DNA of 37,795 bases from Spirochaetota bacterium (GTDB taxonomy: Bacteria; Spirochaetota; Spirochaetia; Treponematales; UBA12059), in NCBI GenBank assembly GCA_018816345.1, contig JAHIWG010000139.1, positions 79,769 to 117,563 on the forward strand, given 5' to 3'. A program made the translations under genes and the position numbers. Positions 8,326-16,841 of this stretch are shown piece after piece. Position 1 is the stretch's first letter. Each line of letters begins with the position of its first letter. Below the pieces are notes generated by a model. It was given only the letters and a program-made list of their open reading frames with translations. It made no database searches and was not told where the DNA came from.

Positions 8326-9897
8326 CTATAATGAGTCCTTAATACGCTCGAGGCGGGATCGAGCCTCCCTCGAGGCCGGGTCCGCCCCTAGCGCCGATTC
8401 ATAGGCCGCGTAGGCCTGATCGTATCGCCTTAACGAGGCTAAGGCGTCGCCGGCCCTGATAAAAGCCTCGGAACGCTCATCGGCCTCTCTAGCCAATCCC
8501 GCGGCTATCACGAAGGCGTCCGCGGCGCGATCCGGACGACGGGCGGCCATCTCGAGGATACCCAGGTCGAAGGCTCCTGGGAACCCGGCGGCCGCCGGGC
8601 CGTACCTACGGATCTCGTCGGCGGCGAGCGTCGCGTCGCCGGAGATCGCGTACGTAAGCGCTCTCCAGAACCAGGCCCTCCTGGTCGAGAGCCCGGCGCC
8701 GTCGCTCCGCATAGCGAGTTCGCCGAACCTCTCCCAGGCGCCCGCCCCCGCGAGGGCGGCCAAGGCCGAGTCTATCGCGATCGGGGAATCCGGGTATAGG
8801 GCCGCGAGCCTGAGCGCGTCGGGCACGCTCTTCTCCCGCCTGGAGAAATCCAAGGACGCTATGGCCGCCTCCTCGCCCTGCAAGCCGGAGACCAGCGATG
8901 ACGCGTCGCGAACGCGCCCCTGCGAGTATAGCCATCGGGCCCTCTCTATGGACGCCTCGCGCGAGCCGGGGAAGCGTTCCGCCATCGTCGCGTATAGGCG
9001 CCCCGCCGTATCCGGCGGCCCGGACCCGGCTTGCGCGTCCATCCTCGGCGCGTGAGGCCACTCGGGCGCGGCCGCGCTAGGGGCCGTCCCCGCGCCCAGC
9101 CTGGCGAGCGCCGCATACGGCTTCCAGGACCAGGACGGGAATCGGGCTATCAGGTACGCGTACGACGCGCACGCCGCGGCCTCGTCGCCCGAAAGGCGCT
9201 CCGCGTCGGCGATGACGGCTATCTCGAGCGGGTCTCCGGGGTCCGCCGTCCTCTCGGAGAGCGCCCCTACGGCGCCCGCGTCCCAGAGCAGCCGATACGG
9301 TAAAGCGGCTCCCTCGAACCGCTCAGCGTCGGCTAGCAGCGTCAAGGCGACCGCCCTATCGCCTTCGACCATGGCGTCGATCGCGGCGCGGGCCATGAAG
9401 CGCCAGTCTCCCGTCAGGTCCGCGGTCGCCACGAGCCTCTCGTACGGCGGCGCCGGGTTCGCTCCCGACCTCGCTGCCAGTACGAGCGACTCCGCGTATT
9501 CGGCCGATCGCGACGACGGATCGAGCGGCCCCTCGAACAGCGACAGGGCCGCTTCGTAACGGCCGCTCAGGATGTACGCGTCGAGGGCCGCGAGCGCCAC
9601 CGGCTCCGATACCGAACCGGCCTTCAGGACGGCGGCGGCTACGTCGGCGTAGCGGTCCGGCTCTAGAGCGGACGCTCGCTTGAGTAGGCGGAGCCGATCC
9701 TCGGTACCCCTCGCCAGCGAGGCCGCCCCTAGGAAGGTCGCTTCCGATGCGAGGCCCCGGGCCGCGTCTATCTTAGCCAGGAGCGCGCCGAAGGATCGCC
9801 CCGAGCCTCGGCACGAGACGGAGGCGATAATGGACGCTCCGATCGCGGCGGCTACTAGGCCCCGCCGCGTCAACTCGCGGAGCCGCGCTCTTTCCAT
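8326..9897 (-). CDS. TPR-repeat lipoprotein
   Basis: A 523-residue envelope protein. The N-terminus has a basic segment, a hydrophobic stretch and a lipobox ending IASVSC (Cys29), so it is probably lipidated. Most of the rest is Ala/Leu-rich helical repeats. A clear TPR pair is at the C-terminus (EAFIRAGDALASLRRYDQAYAAYESALGADPASREA). No catalytic domain is seen. The ATG at 9897 overlaps nusB by 28 bases. A TTG at 9873 overlapping the nusB stop (TTGA) is an alternative start that would leave a shorter, still valid signal peptide. Its function is unknown; an outer-membrane assembly or peptidoglycan role would be a guess. Confidence 0.75.
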   Translation of the reverse strand: MERARLRELTRRGLVAAAIGASIIASVSCRGSGRSFGALLAKIDAARGLASEATFLGAASLARGTEDRLRLLKRASALEPDRYADVAAAVLKAGSVSEPVALAALDAYILSGRYEAALSLFEGPLDPSSRSAEYAESLVLAARSGANPAPPYERLVATADLTGDWRFMARAAIDAMVEGDRAVALTLLADAERFEGAALPYRLLWDAGAVGALSERTADPGDPLEIAVIADAERLSGDEAAACASYAYLIARFPSWSWKPYAALARLGAGTAPSAAAPEWPHAPRMDAQAGSGPPDTAGRLYATMAERFPGSREASIERARWLYSQGRVRDASSLVSGLQGEEAAIASLDFSRREKSVPDALRLAALYPDSPIAIDSALAALAGAGAWERFGELAMRSDGAGLSTRRAWFWRALTYAISGDATLAADEIRRYGPAAAGFPGAFDLGILEMAARRPDRAADAFVIAAGLAREADERSEAFIRAGDALASLRRYDQAYAAYESALGADPASREARSRLERIKDSL

Positions 9898-10295
9898 ACG
9901 GCATCCAGAACGCCGTTGATGAACCGGTAGGAGTCTTCCGAGCCGAATTCCTTGGCTATCTCGATCGCCTCGTCTATGGTGATCTGGGCCGGTATATCGG
10001 ACTGGAACATGAGCGAGTACGCCGAGACCCGCAGGATGGCGAGGTCGACCTTCTTGAGGCGCTCGAAGGCCCAGTGCTCTAGGTGCTTCTTAATAGCGGC
10101 GTCTATGGCCGCAATATTCTCTATCGTGCCCGAGACGATGAGGCCGGCGAAGGTCTTGAGCTCCTCGTCGGCGCTAGCGGCGCTATCCTCCCCGAGCCAG
10201 GAGAACGTCAGCAGTTCCTCGAAGCTCATCTGGGAGGCGTCCCACGCGTAGAGCGCCTGGAACGCTACTATCCTCGCCTTGCGTCGTGAGGCCAT
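9870..10295 (-). CDS. nusB: Transcription antitermination factor NusB
   Basis: Small all-helical protein that binds boxA RNA together with NusE/S10 and supports rRNA antitermination. The family opening (SRRKARIVAFQALYAWD) and the C-terminal segments (KVDLAILRVSAYSLMF, ITIDEAIEIAKEFG, RFINGVLDAV) are all present at normal spacing. Length is 141 aa. Its ATG is one base after the stop of the SurA-like gene, so it is tightly coupled to it. Confidence 0.95.
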   Translation of the reverse strand: MASRRKARIVAFQALYAWDASQMSFEELLTFSWLGEDSAASADEELKTFAGLIVSGTIENIAAIDAAIKKHLEHWAFERLKKVDLAILRVSAYSLMFQSDIPAQITIDEAIEIAKEFGSEDSYRFINGVLDAVWKERGSAS

Positions 10296-10296
10296 A

Positions 10297-11331
10297 TCAG
10301 GGCTTCCCGATAATCTTGATCTCGGCCTGACCTCGTAGCTTGATGAAAAGGTCGTTGAACGACTTCTTGAGGAATTCGTTCTCTCGCTGTTTGGCCAATA
10401 GCTGCCCGATATAGTCCTGCACGGTTCCGGGCTGGCCGAGCCTGTACGGATCGGTCAGCTCGAGCTGCTTTTGCTTCATGAACTCGAGCCGCTTGACTAT
10501 CCACCAGCCGGCGTCGGTCTCGAACGCCATGGAGACGGCGCCGTCGTCCTTCAGCGAGAAGACCATGTCGTAGAAGTCCTTGCCGAACTGGGAAATGAAA
10601 ACGTCGTTCTTCTCGAAATAGACCGACTCGTTGCTCGCCGCGTATCCGCCCTCCTGAGACTTGAGGCGGAGCACGTCGAACGACTCGCCCTTGGCGAGGC
10701 GCTCGGATAGCTTCTTCATGACGTCGGCGCCCTTGTCGCGCTCGGAAGCGCTCTTATCCTTGAACTGGTAGAAGAGGAAGGCGATCTTAACCGTATCCGG
10801 CCGCACGAGCCTGGATTTGTACAGGTCGTAGGTCGTCAGCACCTCGTCGATGCTGACCGGGGGGATAGCGGCTATCTCGGCGGATTTCGCGCTCATGAGC
10901 CACCGCTGTATGAGGACCTGCTTCTTGTAATACGTGCGCAGGTCGCCGTAGGGAACGCCCTGGGTCGCGAGGAACGCGCTGAACTGCTGGTCGCTCTCGC
11001 CCGCCGGGCGCTGGGCCCGCAGCTTGGCGATATACGTATCGATCTCGCCGTCGCTCACCTTGATGCCGTCGCGCTCGCACATCTGGTAGAACAAAAGATC
11101 GTTGATGACGTCGTCGAGGTAGGCGGCCCTTTCCTGGGGGCTAAGAGTCTTGCCGAGGCTCTTCTCGAGCTTCGCGACGTCATCCTTGAATGTCCTGTCG
11201 GAGACGACCTCGGTCTTAACTAGCTTGACGGTAGCCAACGGCGCTCCGAGGCTCGTCCCTCCTAAAGGCTGGGCCGACAGGGACGCCGTTACGAGAAGAC
11301 CGGCGACAATGGCCGCAAGACGCTTTTGCAT
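10297..11331 (-). CDS. Exported SurA-like peptidyl-prolyl isomerase/chaperone
   Basis: Periplasmic folding factor. A Sec signal peptide (MQKRLAAIVAGLLVTASLSA) is followed by a SurA N-terminal-like helical chaperone region (about 30-160: LDDVINDLLFYQMCERDGI and DGEIDTYIAKL) and a parvulin-like segment at about 165-275 (VKIAFLFYQFKD and GESFDVLRLKSQEGGY). The isomerase signature is not strong, so the catalytic role is less sure than the chaperone role. I place the start at the ATG at 11331: GGAG (11341-11338) is six bases before it, while an in-frame TTG at 11343 lies over that Shine-Dalgarno. That gives 344 aa. Confidence 0.8.
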   Translation of the reverse strand: MQKRLAAIVAGLLVTASLSAQPLGGTSLGAPLATVKLVKTEVVSDRTFKDDVAKLEKSLGKTLSPQERAAYLDDVINDLLFYQMCERDGIKVSDGEIDTYIAKLRAQRPAGESDQQFSAFLATQGVPYGDLRTYYKKQVLIQRWLMSAKSAEIAAIPPVSIDEVLTTYDLYKSRLVRPDTVKIAFLFYQFKDKSASERDKGADVMKKLSERLAKGESFDVLRLKSQEGGYAASNESVYFEKNDVFISQFGKDFYDMVFSLKDDGAVSMAFETDAGWWIVKRLEFMKQKQLELTDPYRLGQPGTVQDYIGQLLAKQRENEFLKKSFNDLFIKLRGQAEIKIIGKP

Positions 11332-11434
11332 TGCATTCTCCAAGGGTAAACGAAATGATGGCCGGCCGCGAGCGCCCCGCCACTGACGATAACAATCCAG
11401 GATAGCTTAGGTTAATGGAAAAAGCCGGGCCTAT

Positions 11435-12244
11435 TCAAGACTGGGCCGACTTCGCCAAGGTATTGGCCATTTTCATCGCGAGCGTCTTTAACCCGGGCAA
11501 CCTCGGCGCTAAGGCCGACGCCCGGGCCAGCGCGGTCCTGGCCTCGGTCGCCCGGCCCAGCCTTAGGAGGATCTCCGCGCGCCGCCTCAGGAACTGCGCG
11601 TCGTTCTCCGCGGAGCTACGCAGCTCTACCGCCTCGGCCAGAGTGTCGAGCAGGGCCTCCGGCTCGAGGACCTTCGGCAAGTCCTCTAGGATTAGGCGCC
11701 GGAACCGCGAAAGCACTACGTCGTAGAAATAGCCGAATCCTGGGGACCGTTGCTCCATAGTGATGAGGCGCCTCATTACCCGGTACGCGTCGACGAAGCG
11801 GCCCCTCGCGGCGTACTCCTCGGCTATGCAGAATTCGGCGTCCATGGCTTCCGGGCGCTCGAAGAAACGCTCCAGCCTACCGTCGTCGGTATCCCTGATT
11901 CTCTCGTAGAGCGAGAGCGCCTCGTCCTCCAGGTCGTGCAGGAGGTCGTAGAAGACGAGCTTGGCTATATATTCCGGCTCGTCGAGCCGTTCCTTCAGCC
12001 ATACCCGGTAATCGAAGGCGGAACCTTCCCCGTGCGGCACGATCCTCAGCCTACCCCGGTCGTATTCCCGCCTGGACTGCGGGTCGGACAGTACGCGGTA
12101 CGCCTCGAGGACGGCGCGCATCGCCTCCTCGTCGCCGCCGCCGGTATCGGGATGGCGGACCTTCGCGCGCTTCCTGAACGCGCTCTTTATCTCTTTTTGC
12201 GAGGCCTCTTGGGGTACGCCTAGGATCGAATAGAGGTCTTTCAC
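11435..12244 (-). CDS. J-domain protein with helical C-terminal region
   Basis: Residues 1-65 are a complete J domain (KDLYSILGVPQEASQKEIKSAF), with the HPD tripeptide that stimulates the DnaK ATPase in VRHPDTGGG. There is no Gly/Phe region, zinc finger or DnaJ C-terminal domain, so this is a type III J protein rather than DnaJ. Residues about 80-269 are predicted helical and TPR-like (YDLLHDLEDEALSLYERI and RRAEILLRLGRATEARTAL). It is probably a co-chaperone with a specialised client. It begins 11 bases after the PTS EIIA gene. Confidence 0.85.
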   Translation of the reverse strand: MKDLYSILGVPQEASQKEIKSAFRKRAKVRHPDTGGGDEEAMRAVLEAYRVLSDPQSRREYDRGRLRIVPHGEGSAFDYRVWLKERLDEPEYIAKLVFYDLLHDLEDEALSLYERIRDTDDGRLERFFERPEAMDAEFCIAEEYAARGRFVDAYRVMRRLITMEQRSPGFGYFYDVVLSRFRRLILEDLPKVLEPEALLDTLAEAVELRSSAENDAQFLRRRAEILLRLGRATEARTALARASALAPRLPGLKTLAMKMANTLAKSAQS

Positions 12245-12255
12245 TGACTGCCTCT

Positions 12256-12744
12256 CTATGACGCGCTTAGGCGATCCTCGAAGTCCTGGATAGCGCGATG
12301 CGCCTCTTCCGGACCGGAGGCCGCTACGAGCGCGTCGACGAACCCGGGCATGTCGAGGATCTCGGCGAGCTGCTTGAGCGTACGCAGGTGTACGTCCGGA
12401 TCGCGCCTCGGAGAGAGGATCATGAAGGCTACCTTGACCGGCTGGCCGTCGAAAGCGTCGTAATCGATGCCTCGCCTGGAAATGCCTATGGCCCCGTGCA
12501 TCCGCGAGAGGCTATCGCTCTTGCCGTGCGGGACCGCGACGCCTTCGCGTATGCCCGTCGACATCAGGGCCTCGCGCTCCATGACGCAGGCGAGGGCCGC
12601 CGAGCGATCGAATGACGCCGAGCCCGTTTCGCCTATGAGGTCGACGAGCTCGACGAAAAGCGATTCCTTGTCTTCGCTCTCTACGTCCGTTCGTATCCTG
12701 TTCGCCGGGAACAGGTCGCGGAGCGAGAGCGGGAGCGAAGGCAC
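12256..12744 (-). CDS. PTS EIIA domain protein (fructose/nitrogen-regulatory type)
   Basis: A stand-alone 162-residue EIIA domain of the mannitol/fructose/PtsN family. His73 in GVAVPHGKSDS is the expected phosphorylation site. FMILSPRRDPDVHLRTLKQLAEIL is the typical C-terminal half. No EIIB or EIIC gene is nearby, which points to a regulatory (PtsN-like) role rather than sugar transport; that is inference. The start is a GTG seven bases after the secG stop, with only a weak AGG upstream, so translation may depend on coupling to secG. Confidence 0.88.
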   Translation of the reverse strand: MPSLPLSLRDLFPANRIRTDVESEDKESLFVELVDLIGETGSASFDRSAALACVMEREALMSTGIREGVAVPHGKSDSLSRMHGAIGISRRGIDYDAFDGQPVKVAFMILSPRRDPDVHLRTLKQLAEILDMPGFVDALVAASGPEEAHRAIQDFEDRLSAS

Positions 12745-12751
12745 GGATCGC

Positions 12752-13099
12752 CTAGTTCGAGGCGGGGGCCGTCTCGGCCGCGGGAGTCTCGGGAGCGGGT
12801 TCCTGGCTCCACCATTCCGTCGCCTGATCGCCCTGCGCCCTGACGGCCTTCTCTACGTCCCCTACCGAGCTACGGTTGAGCACGGCGAGGCCGAACGCGA
12901 TGACGAAGAACAATCCGCCGAGGATATAGGTGAAGCGGACGATTACGCTGGACGACCTCGATCCGAAAGCGGCGTTACCGGCTCCGGAGAATAATCCGCC
13001 GAGGCCTTCGCCCTCCTGGTCCTGGATTACGACCATGAAGATAAGCAAGGCGCATACGATCGAGAAGAGAACGAGCAGGACTATACCGAAAACACCCAT
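12752..13099 (-). CDS. secG: Preprotein translocase subunit SecG
   Basis: Third subunit of the SecYEG protein-export channel. The first membrane helix (GIVLLVLFSIVCALLIFMVV), the conserved QDQEGEGLGGLFSGAGNAAFG loop and a second helix (FTYILGGLFFVIAFGLAVL) are in the canonical order. The C-terminal tail is Ala/Glu/Pro-rich and variable, as usual. Length is 115 aa. It follows tpiA in the same direction as in many bacteria, but it has its own promoter at 13190-13163. Confidence 0.95.
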   Translation of the reverse strand: MGVFGIVLLVLFSIVCALLIFMVVIQDQEGEGLGGLFSGAGNAAFGSRSSSVIVRFTYILGGLFFVIAFGLAVLNRSSVGDVEKAVRAQGDQATEWWSQEPAPETPAAETAPASN

Positions 13100-13162
13100 T
13101 TGTACGACTCCGATTTATAGTGGGTCTGCGTTGCGGGCATCCGAGACGCCGCTCCGGGCGAT

Positions 13163-13190
13163 ACTATACTAAATATAAGCGGCCGCGCAA
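13163..13190 (-). promoter_or_regulatory. Promoter of the secG operon
   Basis: On the minus strand TTGCGC (13190-13185), a 16-base spacer and TATAGT (13168-13163). The start would be near 13156, giving a leader of about 57 bases before the secG ATG. It probably serves secG and the closely spaced genes below it. Confidence 0.5.
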
Positions 13191-13200
13191 GTAGCATTAC

Positions 13201-13231
13201 GCGGGCGGATGGGAACTCCCCGTCCGCCCGC
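13201..13231 (-). other. Strong hairpin downstream of tpiA, no U tract
   Basis: GCGGGCGGA (13201-13209) and TCCGCCCGC (13223-13231) form a perfect nine-pair stem, and the loop contains a further GGGAACTCCC. It lies 33 bases after the tpiA stop. There is no T run on either strand, so it may be an RNA 3'-end stabiliser or a terminator of a non-canonical kind. Confidence 0.5.
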
Positions 13232-13264
13232 GAGCGCGGTTACCGACGTCCTATTACGATCGGG

Positions 13265-14020
13265 CTACGACCTGAATTTGACGATAGGCCCGAAGGTCTC
13301 GGCCTTGAGGGCGGCGCCGCCGACGAGGGCCCCGTCGATATTGGGCTTGGCCATGAGCTCGGCGGCGTTGTCCGGCTTTACCGAGCCGCCGTATTGGATG
13401 CACATCGCCTTAGCCGCCGGCTTCCCGTATAGCGACTCGAGCACGACGCGGATATAGGCGTGCACGGCGTCCGCGTCCTCGGGCGTGGCCGTCTTGCCGG
13501 TCCCGATGGCCCAGACCGGCTCGTACGCGATAGTGACCCTGGCCAGATCGGAGGCGGCGACGCCCTTGAGCCCCTCGCGAACCTGGGTCCCGACGACGGC
13601 CTCGAGCTTGCCGGCCTCGCGTTCCTCGAGGGTCTCGCCGACGCATAGTATCGGCTCCAGGCCCTGGGCCAGCGCGAGCAGGACCTTCTTATTGATGAGG
13701 GCGTCGGTCTCCAGGTAGGAGTGGCGCCTCTCCGAATGCCCGAGTATCACCGCCACGACGCCCAGGTCCTTGAGCATCAAGGGCGACACCTCGCCGGTAT
13801 GCGCCCCCTGAAGGTCCGGGCCCATGTTCTGTGCCCCGAGCACGATATTCGTGCCCTTGAGAGCCTCGGCGACCGCGGAGAGCGCCGTGAACGCGGGAGC
13901 GACCATGACGCGCTCGCCGCACGGGCCGAGTTCCTTGGCGAGCTCCTTGGCCAGCGCGACGGACTCGGATACGGTCTTGTGCATCTTCCAATTGCCGGCG
14001 ATATAGTACTTCCTCATCAT
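13265..14020 (-). CDS. tpiA: Triosephosphate isomerase
   Basis: Interconverts dihydroxyacetone phosphate and glyceraldehyde-3-phosphate. Catalytic residues are intact: Asn10 and Lys12 (AGNWKMHK, counted without the second Met as written by the 14020 start), His95 (LGHSERR) and Glu167 (AYEPVWAIGTGKTA). The phosphate loop GGSVKPDN and C-terminal DGALVGGAAL are present. Length is 251 aa. AGGAG at 14030-14026 serves either of two adjacent ATG codons (14020 or 14017). It starts 28 bases after pgk. Confidence 0.97.
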   Translation of the reverse strand: MMRKYYIAGNWKMHKTVSESVALAKELAKELGPCGERVMVAPAFTALSAVAEALKGTNIVLGAQNMGPDLQGAHTGEVSPLMLKDLGVVAVILGHSERRHSYLETDALINKKVLLALAQGLEPILCVGETLEEREAGKLEAVVGTQVREGLKGVAASDLARVTIAYEPVWAIGTGKTATPEDADAVHAYIRVVLESLYGKPAAKAMCIQYGGSVKPDNAAELMAKPNIDGALVGGAALKAETFGPIVKFRS

Positions 14021-14048
14021 GATTTCTCCTTGAATCCTGTAAAGCGAT

Positions 14049-15308
14049 TTATCTGCAGACTTCGATCCCGGGCAGCTTCTTGCCTTCGAGCAGCTCGAGG
14101 GAGGCTCCGCCCCCGGTAGAGACGTGGCTCATCTTGGCTGCGAGCCCGAATTTGTTTACCGCGGCCACCGAGTCGCCGCCTCCGACGACCGTCACGGCGC
14201 CGCGTCCGGTAGCCTCGGCGACGAGCATTGCGACTTCTCCGGTGCCCTTGGCGAACGCCTCGAATTCGAACACGCCCACGGGACCGTTCCATACTATGCT
14301 CTTGGCGCCGGCGATGACGGACTTGTACTTGGCGAGCGTCCTAGGCCCCACGTCCAGGCCCATGAGCCCGTCCGGAACGTCCGCCCCGTCGACGGCCTCC
14401 GGAACGGCCGACGCGTCGAATTTATCGGCGCACACGTGATCGACGGGCAGGACGATCTCGACGCCGGCCTTCGCGGCGGCCGCGAGGACGCTCTTAGCCG
14501 TATCGAGCTGGTCGTCCTCGACCAGGGAGGCGCCGACCGTCCGGCCCTGCGCCTTCAGGAACGTGAAAGCCATCCCTCCGCCTATGACCAGGGCCGAAGC
14601 GTTCTTTAACAGGCTCTCGAGGACGGCGATCTTCGAGCTGACCTTGGCGCCTCCGATAATGGCGACCATGGGCTTCGGCGGGTTTGTCACCATGGGCTCG
14701 AGGTATTTGACTTCCTTGTCCATGAGGAAGCCGCCTACCGCGACCTTCATGAACCTGGCGATGGAGGCGGTGGACGCGTGGTCGCGATGGGCCGTGCCGA
14801 ACGCGTCGTTGACGAATACCTCGCCGTAGGTAGACAGTTCCTTAGCCAGCTTATCGCGCTCGGCCGGGTCGTCGCTGGTCTCTTCCTTATGGAAGCGGGT
14901 GTTCTCCAGCATCACGACCGAACCGTCGGGCTGGCCGTCTATGAAGGCTTTCTTGCCGAAGCAGCCGTCCTCGCCGGCGAACGCGACGGGTCGGCCGAGC
15001 TTCTCGGCCAGGTATTCCGCGACCGGCCTCATGCGGTGCTTTCCCGCGATATACTTACCCTCGTCCCAGGCCTTGCCTGCCTTCTCGGCCTTCTCCTTGG
15101 CCTTCTTGGAATCCTTCTTAGGGTCCCCGAGGTGGCTCATCAGCGTTACGCTCTTGGCGCCCTGGGCGAGGATATACTCAATTGACGGGACGGCGGCGCT
15201 TATCCGCGTGTCGTCCTGGACGGCCCCGTCCTTCATCGGCACATTGAAGTCAACGCGCATTATGACGCGCTTTCCCGCCAGGGATACGTCCTTAATCGTC
15301 TTGATCAT
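14049..15308 (-). CDS. pgk: Phosphoglycerate kinase
   Basis: Transfers phosphate from 1,3-bisphosphoglycerate to ADP. Family signatures are clear: RVDFNVPMKDG near the N-terminus, VFVNDAFGTAHRDHAST, IGGAKVSSKI, WNGPVGVFEFEAFAKGT, and the C-terminal GGGDSVAAVNKFG with STGGGASLELLEGK. The 419-residue length is slightly long for bacteria because of a Lys-rich insert after SHLGDPK (KDSKKAKEKAEKAGKAWDEG). TGGAGG precedes the ATG. It is separated from gap by an intrinsic terminator, and no good promoter of its own is seen in the roughly 55 bases in between, so it may depend on readthrough. Confidence 0.97.
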   Translation of the reverse strand: MIKTIKDVSLAGKRVIMRVDFNVPMKDGAVQDDTRISAAVPSIEYILAQGAKSVTLMSHLGDPKKDSKKAKEKAEKAGKAWDEGKYIAGKHRMRPVAEYLAEKLGRPVAFAGEDGCFGKKAFIDGQPDGSVVMLENTRFHKEETSDDPAERDKLAKELSTYGEVFVNDAFGTAHRDHASTASIARFMKVAVGGFLMDKEVKYLEPMVTNPPKPMVAIIGGAKVSSKIAVLESLLKNASALVIGGGMAFTFLKAQGRTVGASLVEDDQLDTAKSVLAAAAKAGVEIVLPVDHVCADKFDASAVPEAVDGADVPDGLMGLDVGPRTLAKYKSVIAGAKSIVWNGPVGVFEFEAFAKGTGEVAMLVAEATGRGAVTVVGGGDSVAAVNKFGLAAKMSHVSTGGGASLELLEGKKLPGIEVCR

Positions 15309-15363
15309 CTGATTCCTCCAGTGGGGCGGCGGCGAAGCCGGGCCGCGGCGCCGTCCGTATATT

Positions 15364-15392
15364 AAAAAGGCCCGCCGCGTGGGCGGGCCTTT
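15364..15392 (-). terminator. Intrinsic terminator after gap
   Basis: An 11-pair stem, AAAGGCCCGCC (15366-15376) with GGCGGGCCTTT (15382-15392), and a five-base loop. Read on the minus strand it is followed by a run of T (15368-15364). It lies ten bases after the gap stop and before pgk. Confidence 0.88.
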
Positions 15393-15401
15393 AGAGGCGT
15401 C

Positions 15402-16533
<1,132 letters not shown>

Positions 16534-16534
16534 A

Positions 16535-16564
16535 AGAATATCGCCAAGTAGAATCGTTCGTCAA
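16535..16564 (-). promoter_or_regulatory. Possible distal promoter of gap
   Basis: TTGACG (16564-16559), an 18-base spacer and TATTCT (16540-16535) on the minus strand. It would give a longer leader for gap. Upstream of it are two short inverted repeats, ATACG-N6-CGTAT at about 16579-16594 and TGCG-CGA-CGCA at about 16594-16604, which could be operators shared with the divergent transcript. Confidence 0.4.
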
Positions 16565-16623
16565 TGCGTTGAATAAATATACGCAATAACGTATGCGCGA
16601 CGCAAACTATTTCGATTAAAAAA

Positions 16624-16743
16624 CCTCGGGGGAGCGCCGATATTGAATATGTCAGGCGCTTCCATGACTCCCCTCCCAATTCGTCATGGCCCGCGCCTAC
16701 AGCCTGTCAGGGCGGGCCGGTCGTAGAGACCGGCCTTTTTTTT
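16624..16743 (+). ncRNA. Candidate structured RNA or attenuator leader upstream of the PBP gene
   Basis: No protein gene fits this stretch. Four stems can be drawn. A: GGGGAG (16629-16634) with CTCCCC (16668-16673), enclosing GCGCC/GGCGC and GATAT/ATGTC pairings. B: CCATGAC (16662-16668) with GTCATGG (16683-16689). C: GGCCCGC (16688-16694) with GCGGGCC (16712-16718). D: the terminator. Each neighbouring pair shares bases, so A with C excludes B with D. That is the layout of a riboswitch or attenuator, but an independent terminated small RNA is equally possible because the PBP gene has its own promoter downstream. A weak promoter TTGAAT-17-TATGCG is at 16569-16597. It matches no RNA family I know. 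Confidence 0.45.
16715..16743 (+). terminator. Intrinsic terminator ahead of the PBP gene
   Basis: A perfect eight-pair stem, GGCCGGTC (16715-16722) with GACCGGCC (16728-16735), a five-base loop GTAGA and a run of eight T. It lies 99 bases before the PBP start codon and after no protein gene. Confidence 0.9.
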
Positions 16744-16801
16744 ATGCCGTCGCCGCTATCGTCGCTACCCCTCGACCAGGGCTCCCGGCGATACTCCGCG
16801 C

Positions 16802-16831
16802 TTGACCTTTGCGAGGCCTTTCGCGTAGGCT
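16802..16831 (+). promoter_or_regulatory. Promoter of the PBP gene
   Basis: TTGACC (16802-16807), an 18-base spacer and TAGGCT (16826-16831). Ten bases separate the -10 box from the ATG at 16842, which has no Shine-Dalgarno, so the mRNA may be leaderless or nearly so. Confidence 0.5.
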
Positions 16832-16841
16832 TTCCGCCGCT

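Noticed and set aside
11332-11343. TTG start for the SurA-like gene
   Set aside because: This TTG overlaps the GGAG that serves the ATG at 11331, which begins a clean signal peptide.
16624-16743. 6S RNA, SRP RNA or a known riboswitch as identity of the structured RNA
   Set aside because: A short stretch (TACAGCCTG) also occurs in E. coli 6S RNA, but there is no long closing stem with a central bubble. The SRP GGAA tetraloop and the conserved cores of the TPP, cobalamin, c-di-GMP, glycine, fluoride and guanidine classes are absent.
16809-16841. TTG start of the PBP gene 11 codons upstream
   Set aside because: It lies between the -35 and -10 boxes of the likely promoter and has no Shine-Dalgarno.
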